8,908 nt of DNA, from positions 1 to 8,908 of the forward strand of contig QNAD01000061.1 of NCBI GenBank assembly GCA_003641345.1, given 5' to 3'. Source of the DNA: Candidatus Zixiibacteriota bacterium (lineage in GTDB: Bacteria; Zixibacteria; MSB-5A5; GN15; FEB-12). The notes beneath the pieces were generated by a model. It ran no database searches. It was not told the DNA's origin and worked only from the letters and a program-made list of their open reading frames with translations. Below are positions 1 to 7,797 of this stretch, piece by piece. The translations under genes and the position numbers were made by a program. Every line of letters begins with the position of its first letter. Position 1 is the stretch's first letter.

Positions 1-161
1 AGGGATACCTTATAGTAGTTTGACAGCTTCGTAAAAAGAAACCAGTCTATAACTATGTCTGGTAGAAATAGTTAGTTGAATGAAACACTGTAAGGAAGTC
101 ATACGAAAGACAACTCTCAGTTAATGAATGATTTAACAATATATAAGCTATGGAGATGAGA
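1..161. other. Non-coding leader region upstream of the FadL-type gene
   Basis: I find no gene that can be supported here. All forward frames meet stops early, and one could be the last ten codons of an upstream gene ending with TAA at 32-34, but there is too little sequence to judge. A perfect TTGACA lies at 20-25. The nearest TATAAT-like hexamer (TATAAC, 48-53) is 22 bases away, too far for a normal sigma70 promoter. The region is therefore probably the 5' untranslated leader or promoter zone of the following operon, with no promoter I can place confidently. Confidence 0.4.
152..155 (+). promoter_or_regulatory. Shine-Dalgarno GGAG that decides the FadL-type start
   Basis: GGAG sits six bases before the ATG at 162. 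Two earlier in-frame ATGs, at 150 and 156, either overlap or directly abut this GGAG, so neither can use it. Nothing SD-like precedes the ATG at 150. This favours translation from 162, which also leaves a signal peptide of normal form. Confidence 0.6.
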
Positions 162-1649
162 ATGAGGATTTGTAAATTCTCGATAAGTATTTTGCTTGTT
201 TTAGCTTTGCTTTCTCCGGGATTATTAGCCAGTGGATTTGAGAATTCAGGAATCGGTTTAAAAGCACGAGGAATGTCTGGTGCTTTTAGTGCGATAGCTG
301 ATGATTGGACTGCCGCCTATTACAATCCTGCGGGATATGCTTTCATCTACGATAATCAATGGGGTGCAAATTTTGCATTTGTTCATTATCGTAATGAATT
401 AACACCTAATTATAATTGGCCAGGTGAAGATGATTGGGATCAACCTGGAATTTATAATGGTCTGAATATTTATAATATACATGAAATCCTATCTAATCCT
501 TCTGTTGGGTTTGTTGCTAGGGTTCCATTGTTTGGGGAAACAGTTTTTGGTCTTTCAGGTTTTCAGCCGTTTGACAACAACATATCATGGAAATTATATG
601 AACATGATTTGGCTTATAATGATTCTCTGTCTTTACCGGTCAATCAATTTCGGAATAATTTAGATGTTGTTGCATTCCAGTTAACGTTGGCTAAAGAATA
701 TCTGGACGGCAAATTAGGGATTGGATTGGGGCTTCAATTACTTAGAGCTGATTTAAATCAGGATAATACAATTTTCCGAGATAATCCTTTCTATGATAAT
801 TTGCCCTCGCAACTCCAAACTTTATTGATGAAGAAAGTTACAGAATTTAACCATAACGACGGTAACGGATATGGTTTTGGGTTCAAATTAGGTACATTGT
901 ATAAAGTAAATGAAAGTGTAAATCTGGCATTTAACTTAAACGTTCCGTTGGACATTGATATTAGTGGTATCAGCGAGCTTGAGTATCACATGCCAAAAGT
1001 TCCGAGCTTAAGCTCAGACTCGGTGCAGATTACCAATCCGGGACCGGGAAATTTATTTGTGGCTGGTTCAAGAATTATAGATACTGCTGATTTTGATGCC
1101 ACTTTGAATTTACCTGTTTCATTTGGAGGCGGGGTTTCTTATCAAATGAATGAAAAACTTAAAATTGCAGTTGATGCTGAAATCACATTGTGGGATTCAT
1201 TTGATGGATTAACTTTTGCCTTTAGTGACCATCGTGGTTTACCTACTTCGGCGGATACATCGGATATTGTCAGAGATTTCATGACATCAGATTTGTCTTA
1301 TCCAGTCAAATGGGATAATACTTTTAAGATTATGGCTGGTTTTGATTATTCTTATACCGATTATTTAACAATTATTGGTGGGAGTATTTTTGACCAATCA
1401 CCAATAAGGTCCACTCAACAAACCACTCCGTTATTTACTGATACTGGAAATAAACTTGGAATCAGCGGTGGTTTTATTTTCCATATTCAACAATGGGATT
1501 TGGGTATAATATCCAGTTACACTAAATACGACGATTTGAATGTATCATCACTGACAGACTTTGATGATGATGGAAATGTTGATAATTTTGCCGGAGATTA
1601 CAAGTCCAAGACCTATGAAACCGTTTTATCATTTAATTATCGGTTTTAG
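162..1649 (+). CDS. FadL/OmpP1-type outer-membrane beta-barrel protein
   Basis: This is probably an outer-membrane channel for hydrophobic compounds such as long-chain fatty acids or aromatics, the role known for the FadL/TodX/OmpP1 family. The product is 495 residues from the ATG at 162; the open frame extends to 150. It begins with a typical signal peptide (basic MRICK, a leucine-rich core, likely cleavage after Leu-Leu-Ala near residue 23). The mature N-terminus has the family hallmark: GIGLKARGMSGAFSAIADD followed by TAAYYNPAG, matching the usual 'ARGMGGAFVAIADDASAIYYNPAGL' pattern. The rest alternates polar and aromatic residues like a beta-barrel, and the chain ends in Phe (NYRF), as expected for BAM-assembled barrels. 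A short acidic DFDDDGNVDN segment near the C-terminus resembles a calcium loop, probably in an external turn. It is cotranscribed with the lipoprotein gene 11 nt downstream. The substrate cannot be read from sequence. Confidence 0.85.
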   Translation: MRICKFSISILLVLALLSPGLLASGFENSGIGLKARGMSGAFSAIADDWTAAYYNPAGYAFIYDNQWGANFAFVHYRNELTPNYNWPGEDDWDQPGIYNGLNIYNIHEILSNPSVGFVARVPLFGETVFGLSGFQPFDNNISWKLYEHDLAYNDSLSLPVNQFRNNLDVVAFQLTLAKEYLDGKLGIGLGLQLLRADLNQDNTIFRDNPFYDNLPSQLQTLLMKKVTEFNHNDGNGYGFGFKLGTLYKVNESVNLAFNLNVPLDIDISGISELEYHMPKVPSLSSDSVQITNPGPGNLFVAGSRIIDTADFDATLNLPVSFGGGVSYQMNEKLKIAVDAEITLWDSFDGLTFAFSDHRGLPTSADTSDIVRDFMTSDLSYPVKWDNTFKIMAGFDYSYTDYLTIIGGSIFDQSPIRSTQQTTPLFTDTGNKLGISGGFIFHIQQWDLGIISSYTKYDDLNVSSLTDFDDDGNVDNFAGDYKSKTYETVLSFNYRF

Positions 1650-1654
1650 GGAGG
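1650..1654 (+). promoter_or_regulatory. Strong Shine-Dalgarno GGAGG for the esterase-like lipoprotein
   Basis: GGAGG lies immediately after the stop of the FadL-type gene and six bases before the ATG at 1661. The short gap and strong site imply independent re-initiation on a shared mRNA. Confidence 0.7.
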
Positions 1655-1660
1655 GAAAAA

Positions 1661-2929
1661 ATGAACAAACTAACAAAAATAACTATCATTATTCTTTCAC
1701 TGACAATTTTATTTGTTGTCGGGTGTGAGGATCGTGGCACCAATATTCCTGTGAAAGGAGAAGATTCATTTATTCGTACTCCTCAGGATGTTAAAATAGC
1801 CCCGATGATTCATGATTTTTCTCCGGAATTAAATTATCAAATCAGAAATGATTTCCGTTTATTGGAAATGGCAATATATATCCCTGATATTTCTCTTCCT
1901 GAGCCCTATGGTCCTTTTGAAAGTGTGCCAATGTTGGTTCTGTTGCCACCTCAAGATGGGGATAGATATTATTTCTTCAATCATGGTTTGCAACAAATAG
2001 CTGATGAATTAATTGAGAACGGCACGATTGAACCTATGATAATTTGTTGCATTACTAACGAAAAAGTTTTTGGTGGAACATTCTATGGTTCCAGTGCTCC
2101 AGTTGGTGATTTTGATGAAATATTAGGCAATAAATTAATTGCTTATTTGGAAAACAGCTTACCGGTAATGGAATCACCATCTAAAAGAGGTATTGGTGGA
2201 GTTGGCATGGGTGCTTATGGTGCTTTTAGAACAGTCATTAAAAGCCCCGGAGTGTATTCATCAATTTCCACAACCGATGGTCCTCTTGATTTTGACGGAG
2301 CTGATGGTAGTACTGGTTTGATTAATCTTTTTGATGATGCTTTAATAGAACAGAATCTTGATGCAACATCACTCAAAGATTTTGATACTTCCGGTGTTTG
2401 GCATATATCCCGTATGTTTGTTGGTGGAGCACTTGCTTTTTCACCTCATGATACTTTAGTTTACGGCCATAATGAAGTTACTATTGATCCAAACACAGGT
2501 TTTGAAATTTCAAAAGCAGTCATAGATTCCAGCTTGACATTTAGTGATACTCTTACTACTACTCTTGTCACTGACTTAGTAACTGCTCCGAGAAATTTTG
2601 ATTTTCATCTTCCTTTTGATGGTGGCGGTAATGTTTATTTGCCTGTCTGGGAGCGCTGGAGACAAAATAATCTCGAGAGATTACTTGCACAGAACTCTGA
2701 TGCTTTAGGGGGTGTGGAAATTAAAGTTGTTTCTACTCCACAGGCACGTTACGGATTTTATAACATGACAACTTCTTGGGTGACTACGATTCAGAACCCG
2801 CCTTTTAATTATTCTGTAGATTACGAAACTTATAATGGCTATGATGGCAATCCGGCTACTCATGACCAATATCTGTATAAGATTTTGAAAGATATGTTAA
2901 TTTTCCATTCGAAGAATTTTAACAAATAA
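1661..2929 (+). CDS. Esterase-fold (Fes/esterase D-like) lipoprotein, probably catalytically inactive
   Basis: A 422-residue lipoprotein. Residues 1-22 form a lipoprotein signal ending in Val-Val-Gly-Cys, so Cys22 would be lipidated and the protein anchored to a membrane. Residues from about 65 to the end resemble the alpha/beta-hydrolase 'putative esterase' family (enterochelin esterase/esterase D): a strand MLVLLPP, an NHGL turn, EPMIICCI, then GIGGVGMGAYGAF at 177-189. This last stretch aligns with the nucleophile elbow GxSMGGYGA, but the serine position (182) is Gly, encoded GGC, one transition from AGC. A C-terminal THDQYLY segment (His401) sits where the family's catalytic His normally lies. 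I infer a non-hydrolytic binding protein, or an enzyme using another nucleophile. It is the second gene of the operon with the FadL-type porin, suggesting it handles a hydrophobic or esterified ligand at the envelope. Fold assignment is moderately sure; the loss of catalysis is inference. Confidence 0.7.
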   Translation: MNKLTKITIIILSLTILFVVGCEDRGTNIPVKGEDSFIRTPQDVKIAPMIHDFSPELNYQIRNDFRLLEMAIYIPDISLPEPYGPFESVPMLVLLPPQDGDRYYFFNHGLQQIADELIENGTIEPMIICCITNEKVFGGTFYGSSAPVGDFDEILGNKLIAYLENSLPVMESPSKRGIGGVGMGAYGAFRTVIKSPGVYSSISTTDGPLDFDGADGSTGLINLFDDALIEQNLDATSLKDFDTSGVWHISRMFVGGALAFSPHDTLVYGHNEVTIDPNTGFEISKAVIDSSLTFSDTLTTTLVTDLVTAPRNFDFHLPFDGGGNVYLPVWERWRQNNLERLLAQNSDALGGVEIKVVSTPQARYGFYNMTTSWVTTIQNPPFNYSVDYETYNGYDGNPATHDQYLYKILKDMLIFHSKNFNK

Positions 2930-2948
2930 AAATCTTAAATAAATAATT

Positions 2949-2980
2949 AACCCGGGAGAGATAATCTTCCGGGTTTTTTT
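2949..2980 (+). terminator. Rho-independent terminator of the porin-lipoprotein operon
   Basis: An 11-bp stem pairs 2949-2959 with 2965-2975, with one G-T wobble and the loop GATAA. It starts 19 nt after the lipoprotein stop codon. The arms include AACCCGG and CCGGGTT, and a run of seven T residues (2974-2980) overlaps the last stem bases. It works only in the plus direction, since the opposite side has no T-run on the minus strand. Confidence 0.9.
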
Positions 2981-3058
2981 ATAACATATTGAATATGTCC
3001 CTACTAACGAATATAGATGTCAAATATTTACCACTTCAGAATTTTAGTAAAAAAAGCA

Positions 3059-3087
3059 TTGACAAGATTTAAAAAGAATTTTAAAAT
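3059..3087 (+). promoter_or_regulatory. Sigma70-type promoter of the small zinc-finger-like gene
   Basis: A perfect -35 box TTGACA (3059-3064) is followed by a 17-base spacer and the -10 box TAAAAT (3082-3087), one mismatch from consensus. Transcription would begin near 3094, giving a leader of about 74 nt before the ATG at 3168. It lies between the terminator of the previous operon and this gene, so the small gene is an independent unit. Both hexamers are AT-rich in an AT-rich background, but the perfect TTGACA and exact spacing make chance less likely. Confidence 0.6.
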
Positions 3088-3167
3088 AATCTCAAAATGT
3101 TGTCCTATTAAAGACGGCATAAATAGATATGAAATGACAAAAAATTATTTGCTGGAGAATTTTTTAA

Positions 3168-3335
3168 ATGCAATGTGCGATGTGTCATGAAGAAATAAAA
3201 GGTCGAGCCATCAAACAGGGAGATGAATACTTCTGTTCCTTAGAATGTGCTAACCAAACTTCAGGATTGAAACCAGAAGAAGAAGATTACTACGATGAAA
3301 ATGACATTGAAGAATTCTATGACGAAGACGAATAA
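3168..3335 (+). CDS. Small CxxC...CxxxC zinc-finger-like protein with acidic tail
   Basis: A 55-residue protein starting MQCAMCHEEIKG and ending in a strongly acidic stretch. Cys3 and Cys6 form a CxxC knuckle, and Cys23 and Cys27 lie in a YFCSLEC segment. This four-cysteine layout with Phe-Cys-Ser-x-x-Cys resembles the small treble-clef TRASH/MYM-like zinc-binding fold known in metal-sensing proteins, so a zinc or other metal site is likely. Residues 37-55 are dominated by Glu, Asp and Tyr (EEEDYY, EEFYDEDE), with almost no basic residues. A GGAG at 3154-3157, ten bases before ATG, and a good upstream promoter support real expression. It converges on greA, with 18 bases between the two stop codons. 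A weak hairpin (GAGAT...ATCTC, 3362-3380) followed by T-rich sequence inside the greA 3' end might stop its transcript. Function is unknown; protein-protein regulation or metal binding are both open. Confidence 0.75.
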   Translation: MQCAMCHEEIKGRAIKQGDEYFCSLECANQTSGLKPEEEDYYDENDIEEFYDEDE

Positions 3336-3353
3336 TAATTGTTTTTAATAGAT

Positions 3354-3830
3354 TTAGTCTCGAGATATTTTTAAAATCTCAAGTTTTATTTTTCCAGCCG
3401 GAATGACAATGTCAACGATATCACCAACCGCTTTTCCTAATAAAGCTACCCCTATAGGCGATTTGATAGAAATAACATCATTATAAACATCAGCTTCTTC
3501 CGGAGGTGCTACGGTATATTCAATTTCTTCGTCCATATCATGATCCTTGACCAGAACCTTAGCATAAAGATATACTTTATCGGTTGGAATAGAATCAACA
3601 TCAACCGGTTGTACTTGTGACAATTTGAATTCTAAGTCAGCTAGTTTTCCTTCGATCATTCTTTGCTTTTCTTTGGCAGCATGGTATTCTGCATTTTCAG
3701 AGAGATCGCCAAGCTCCATAGACCTTTTAATTTCTGCAACAATTTTAGGGCGTTCTTTAAACTTGAGATGTTTAAGTTCATCTTCGAGTTTTTTTATACC
3801 CTCACGCGACATATAAGTAGGTTTGTTCAT
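3354..3830 (-). CDS. greA: Transcription elongation factor GreA
   Basis: GreA enters the secondary channel of RNA polymerase and stimulates cleavage of backtracked RNA, rescuing stalled complexes. At 158 residues it matches the family's usual length. The N-terminal coiled coil spans about residues 8-75. Its tip carries the hallmark GDLSENAEYHAAK (41-53), including Asp42 and Glu45, which correspond to the two acidic residues that coordinate the catalytic Mg2+ (Asp41 and Glu44 in E. coli). The C-terminal FKBP-like domain ends with the typical ISIKSPIGVALLGKAVGD pattern. The ATG at 3830 fits the family N-terminus, although no clear Shine-Dalgarno precedes it. It follows the symporter gene by 25 bases on the same strand, so some transcripts may come from the thiamine-regulated operon. 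A separate promoter inside the symporter gene cannot be excluded. No terminator is visible after its stop. Confidence 0.96.
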   Translation of the reverse strand: MNKPTYMSREGIKKLEDELKHLKFKERPKIVAEIKRSMELGDLSENAEYHAAKEKQRMIEGKLADLEFKLSQVQPVDVDSIPTDKVYLYAKVLVKDHDMDEEIEYTVAPPEEADVYNDVISIKSPIGVALLGKAVGDIVDIVIPAGKIKLEILKISRD

Positions 3831-3855
3831 AGAGTGTGAATATACTGATGATTTA

Positions 3856-5241
3856 TCATAATTGCAAGTTTCTATTTTTTCGTGATAAAATAAAAATTAG
3901 AAGTGAAATTATTAAGCCGGGGAATATAGGTTGAATCTGTAAAAAATATTCTCCGGATTCAATAAAATATTTTGAACAATACCAAACAAATGAAAGAGAA
4001 CCAGCAAAAACAATTGAGGAAAAAGCTGCTTTAGGAGACATTCTTTTTCTCCCGACAAAGGAAAAAAAGAGAGGTATCAGAAGTGCCGGCGTTCCTATCG
4101 AACCGAAAGCATGCCAGATGTCAATCGCCGATCGAAAAAATAGAGCAAACATAACTGCCAATATTGTAGAAAAGACTAATCCTACTCTGGTATAAAAAAT
4201 GATTTTATCAGATGAATTTTTAAATAATTTTGGAATAATATCATTTCCAAAAGTTGATGCCGCTAAAAATGAATATGAATCAACCGTTGACATTATTGTT
4301 GATAGAAGAGCTAAAGCAAATAATCCCAGTAAACCAACTGGAAGCACTTCCATCGCCAATGCAGGAAACGATGCTACGGGGTCGGTAAGATTCGGCAAAA
4401 TGGCTTTGGCATACAAGCCGGTTGCAGTAGTTAAAAAATCAAAGAACATCCAGCAAATAATTGAAATAAAAATTCCGTTACGAGCTGTTTTTTCATTTTT
4501 GGCGGCGTAGCATCTTTGGAAAAATGCAGGTTCAATCAGAGTTGCCAGAGCTATAACATACCAGACCGCAATATACCATCCTGAATTTCCACCATGCCAG
4601 CTAAAATGCTGATTGGGGATATTTTGCCGGAGAAACTCAAAGCCGCCATAGTTTATACTTACATAGCTAAGTAGAATTATAAATCCTATAAACATTAGTA
4701 TAAATTGAAATAGGTCGGTCCTGACAACTGCCTTAAAACCGCCCATAAATAGATAGATAATTGAAAATATTGTTCCTAAAATTACACCAATAGAAAATGG
4801 AATATTAAAAAACTGTTCACATAAAACACCCAACATCAATATATAAGCCGCAGGAACAGTCATCAAAAATATTATTACAGAACCGGCTAAAGCAGTTTTG
4901 TTGTCATAAGTTTGTGCTAATCTTTCAGGAATTGTGAGCAGTTTTGATTGTCTTGCTTTTTTAGCCAGAAAGATGGCAAACAGAAGAGCCGCAAGATAAT
5001 ACGGCAGACCAAAAACCAGCCAGTTAGAGATTCCATAAAGATACGTGTACTCCCCTACCCCTAATATTCCGCCATACCAAGTTGAAACCAAAGACGCTAT
5101 AAAAGCAGGAAGAGTCAAAGCTCTTCCGCCTAAAATTAAGTCAGATACATTATCTTCTTTTTTCAGACGATAAATAAATCCAAAAAATAATAATAACAGC
5201 AAATATAAAACAATAATGCTATAATCAATCGGATGCATCAT
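3856..5241 (-). CDS. Sodium:solute symporter (SSS family), predicted thiamine or precursor transporter
   Basis: A 461-residue inner-membrane protein with roughly 12-13 hydrophobic segments and no cleavable signal, typical of the SSS (SLC5-like) family. Family features include LILGGRALTLPAF (36-47) after TM1, the GxGEYTYLYG segment (61-70), QRCYAAKNEKTARNG (242-256), and LLSTIMSTVDSYSFLAAS (312-329). The last of these matches the TM8 region where Ser/Thr residues bind Na+ in PutP and vSGLT; Ser318 and Thr319 are candidates. Its ATG follows the TAA of the TonB receptor with no base between (TAAATGATG), so translation is probably coupled, with a modest GGA ten bases upstream. The shared TPP riboswitch upstream of the receptor implies a thiamine-related substrate. 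SSS-family 'ThiV' transporters have been predicted for thiamine or its pyrimidine precursor in other bacteria. The family assignment is firm; the substrate is inferred from context. Confidence 0.9.
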   Translation of the reverse strand: MMHPIDYSIIVLYLLLLLFFGFIYRLKKEDNVSDLILGGRALTLPAFIASLVSTWYGGILGVGEYTYLYGISNWLVFGLPYYLAALLFAIFLAKKARQSKLLTIPERLAQTYDNKTALAGSVIIFLMTVPAAYILMLGVLCEQFFNIPFSIGVILGTIFSIIYLFMGGFKAVVRTDLFQFILMFIGFIILLSYVSINYGGFEFLRQNIPNQHFSWHGGNSGWYIAVWYVIALATLIEPAFFQRCYAAKNEKTARNGIFISIICWMFFDFLTTATGLYAKAILPNLTDPVASFPALAMEVLPVGLLGLFALALLSTIMSTVDSYSFLAASTFGNDIIPKLFKNSSDKIIFYTRVGLVFSTILAVMFALFFRSAIDIWHAFGSIGTPALLIPLFFSFVGRKRMSPKAAFSSIVFAGSLSFVWYCSKYFIESGEYFLQIQPIFPGLIISLLIFILSRKNRNLQL

Positions 5242-7797
5242 TTAAAAAAGTTCCAGTTGTATTTGCCCGTAAAAAGACCTCTCCGGTGCTACAAAATATG
5301 TTGACCAGCCATTGGTAACCGTTTCTTGATTTGCAACTCGATAAGCGTAATTTTCAGCGTAAGCTACCGCAGATATATATTTTTTATCAAATAGATTATC
5401 AATATTTAAAGTAATAGTCAATTTCCCTATATCAGAAATTTGCCCAAAATTGTAGGATGCAGAAAAAGATGATATATACACTGGATCAATAGTTAATTGG
5501 TCAATATTCAATAACTCCGAATATTGTTTTCCTATAAATCGATTTCGCCAAGTTAACCGGATATTTTGATTATCATAATCAAATATTATATTTCCAATAT
5601 ATTCAGGGAAGCGGGGAGTTGTATTATTGCTGACATCGACCCCAACTTGCTCCTGTAACATATAAGAGCCATCGTCAAGTGAATCAATTTCGTAACTGAG
5701 AATATGAATAAAATCTTTTATCCGATTAAAGTTATATGAAAAATTACCACTGAATCTAAAATCATCAGATGGTTTATATGCTCCGGTCAATTCAATACCG
5801 GCATGCACCACTTTGTTGACATTAAGTTTATTTTCGACCCCGTCGGTAATGCCACCTTCGCCGACTATCATATCTTTAAAATTCATCCAGAAAAGATTTA
5901 TGCCGGCTACATAATTTTTAGTATGATATTCCCCTCCCAGTTCAAAATCGAGAAGGTTTTCTGATTTAATCAATGGTTCTCCAAAATCATAAAGATATAA
6001 CCCGCTTGATTGCAATGTTGAATCCTTTAATTCAAGAAAGGGAACAGTTCCCGGCTGGGGATCATCGGCATCGTATATAGCCGCATCACTTGGAGTTCTT
6101 TGGGATAGTGATAAATTAGTAAATAACATTAGGTTGCTATTAGCGTTATAGGTAAAACCAATTCTTGGGGAAAAGAAAAACCAGTCAATATCAAAAGTAT
6201 AACCACGGTACGGTCCTATAATTTTTTGTTCGAAGCTGTATTTTTGCAATCGAAACTGACCGGTTGCCATCATTAATAATTTTTCATTCAATTGTAACTG
6301 TTCCTGAAAATATAAAGAACCTACGTATTTGGTTCCATAATGATTGTAATATATGTGTTGAGGAGAGAGATGTCCTACAATGTGTTGTGCCCAGACAACT
6401 TTACCGTAATGGTCAGAATCAAAATAATAAAAAGAGCCTCCAAAGCTATGTTGTCCTTTGTCATGTTTTATATCAAGACGTGGGTTCCAGCCAATCTGTT
6501 TTTTTTCTACACATTTCTGTCTTACTAAATCTGCCAGCGAACTGCTATCGGTGACAGCATCGGTAATATTATAATCCAACAAATACTGTTCCGGTTTATA
6601 CTGTTCATAATATCCTTTACCACGGATATAATAGAAAGTATTACTCAAAGTAATTCTATCGTTAAAAATGTAAGTATTGTGCAATTGATAATGTGGCTGG
6701 TTAAAGTTGTCAGTTGCATTATCATAAGTTAAATCTTCGTAACCCGGTATCCCTATATTGGCTCTTCGGTCAAGAGCAATATCTTCTTTTGAGGCACCAT
6801 ACCATGCGGCGTGAACTTTCATAGGACCACCAAAAATATTTATCTCAGTTGTCATTTTAGGGTCTATTCGCACTGCATTAAAATAGTAAGACCAACCGTC
6901 GTACCAGCTTTGTCTGCGATACCCATCGGATTTTTGTTTTGAAAATCTTCCACCAAAAGACCAACGACCATCAATCAAACCGGAATTAAACTGAAAACTC
7001 TGTTTATAGGTACTGCCGACAGTATTATTGTCAGACGTATATTTTCCCATTCCGGATGTAAACAAAGCCGACCTTTGGCTATTTAAACCGTTAGTTACAA
7101 CATTGATTGAGCCGCCAAACGATGCATCGCCGTAGAGAGAATTGCCCACTCCTCTTTGTATCTGAATATCAGATACATTGGCAGTAAAATCCGGCAAGTC
7201 AATAAAATAAGTTACCTGATCTTCCGGGTCATTTAACGGAACGCCATTGATATAAGTAACAATTCGACGATCATCAAAACCTCTTATTCTCAAATAAGTA
7301 TAACCGAGCGACGCTCCGCCATCGGAATATACAAACGCATTTGGCGTTGTTTCTAAAAGAAGTGGGAATTCACTAACAGTGTAATCTCTTTTAATTTCAT
7401 CAGAAGAAAAATTGTCAAAAGCAATTGGCGTAACACCGATTTCTGCCCGACTGGCATGAACAACAATATCGGTGCCGCGATAGTAAATGTCTTCAAGTAT
7501 TATTTTTGCTGGCAGTTGTGAAATTTCAAACTGTTTTGGTTTGTAGCCTACTGATGAAAAAGTAACCCGTGTCATTCCTTCTATTAGAGGAAAAGAGAAA
7601 TTACCGTTTTTATCGGTAGCCGTTATAGTACCGTCAAAATTTGTTTTGACTGTAACACCTTCAATTGTTTCCCATTCTGAATTAAAAACTATCCCGCTCA
7701 ATTCAGCCGCATTGGCAAGGGATAGATTTATAAAAATAAAGAAAACTAAAAGAGTGGCAAATAATTTTAATTTTGCCAGGTTAAAATAATTGTTCAT
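5242..7797 (-). CDS. TonB-dependent outer-membrane receptor under TPP riboswitch control
   Basis: An 851-residue receptor that should take up a ligand across the outer membrane using TonB/ExbBD energy. From the ATG at 7797, the first ~30 residues form a signal peptide ending Ala-Asn-Ala. Residues ~32-100 are a carboxypeptidase-regulatory-like beta-sandwich (ELSGIVF...GVTV...TDKNGNFSF...VGYK). A TonB-box-like DIVVHA follows at 110-115. The plug (~120-235) has YLRIRGFDDRRIVTYINGVPLNDPED, IQIQRGVGNSLYGDASFGGSINV and other conserved plug motifs. The rest is a barrel ending in Phe (QLELF). The frame can be extended six codons to a TTG at 7815, but the ATG at 7797 has GAGG eight bases upstream and gives the normal signal peptide. 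The riboswitch links it to thiamine, like the Omr1/thiamine-type receptors predicted in Bacteroidetes; the ligand could be thiamine, a phosphorylated form or the pyrimidine HMP. It shares an operon with the abutting symporter gene. Confidence 0.93.
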   Translation of the reverse strand: MNNYFNLAKLKLFATLLVFFIFINLSLANAAELSGIVFNSEWETIEGVTVKTNFDGTITATDKNGNFSFPLIEGMTRVTFSSVGYKPKQFEISQLPAKIILEDIYYRGTDIVVHASRAEIGVTPIAFDNFSSDEIKRDYTVSEFPLLLETTPNAFVYSDGGASLGYTYLRIRGFDDRRIVTYINGVPLNDPEDQVTYFIDLPDFTANVSDIQIQRGVGNSLYGDASFGGSINVVTNGLNSQRSALFTSGMGKYTSDNNTVGSTYKQSFQFNSGLIDGRWSFGGRFSKQKSDGYRRQSWYDGWSYYFNAVRIDPKMTTEINIFGGPMKVHAAWYGASKEDIALDRRANIGIPGYEDLTYDNATDNFNQPHYQLHNTYIFNDRITLSNTFYYIRGKGYYEQYKPEQYLLDYNITDAVTDSSSLADLVRQKCVEKKQIGWNPRLDIKHDKGQHSFGGSFYYFDSDHYGKVVWAQHIVGHLSPQHIYYNHYGTKYVGSLYFQEQLQLNEKLLMMATGQFRLQKYSFEQKIIGPYRGYTFDIDWFFFSPRIGFTYNANSNLMLFTNLSLSQRTPSDAAIYDADDPQPGTVPFLELKDSTLQSSGLYLYDFGEPLIKSENLLDFELGGEYHTKNYVAGINLFWMNFKDMIVGEGGITDGVENKLNVNKVVHAGIELTGAYKPSDDFRFSGNFSYNFNRIKDFIHILSYEIDSLDDGSYMLQEQVGVDVSNNTTPRFPEYIGNIIFDYDNQNIRLTWRNRFIGKQYSELLNIDQLTIDPVYISSFSASYNFGQISDIGKLTITLNIDNLFDKKYISAVAYAENYAYRVANQETVTNGWSTYFVAPERSFYGQIQLELF

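Noticed and set aside
20..53. TTGACA at 20-25 with TATAAC at 48-53 as the promoter of the FadL-type gene
   Set aside because: The 22-base spacer is well outside the 16-19 range, and no better -10 box sits at the correct distance.
481..663. Overlapping 60-codon plus-strand frame inside the FadL-type gene
   Set aside because: It is out of frame with a well-supported gene and has no start signal. Its hydrophobic look follows from the AT-rich barrel sequence.
3362..3393. Hairpin GAGAT...ATCTC plus T-rich sequence as a terminator for the small zinc-finger-like gene
   Set aside because: Only about 5 bp pair with a wide loop, the T stretch is interrupted, and it lies inside the greA coding end. 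It stays a weak possibility only.
4199..4510. Plus-strand open frame of 103 codons inside the symporter gene
   Set aside because: It lies wholly antisense to the strongly supported symporter gene and has no recognisable protein features. It is a shadow frame.
6264..6554. Plus-strand open frames within the TonB receptor gene
   Set aside because: These are antisense shadows of the receptor barrel, with no SD or domain signature.
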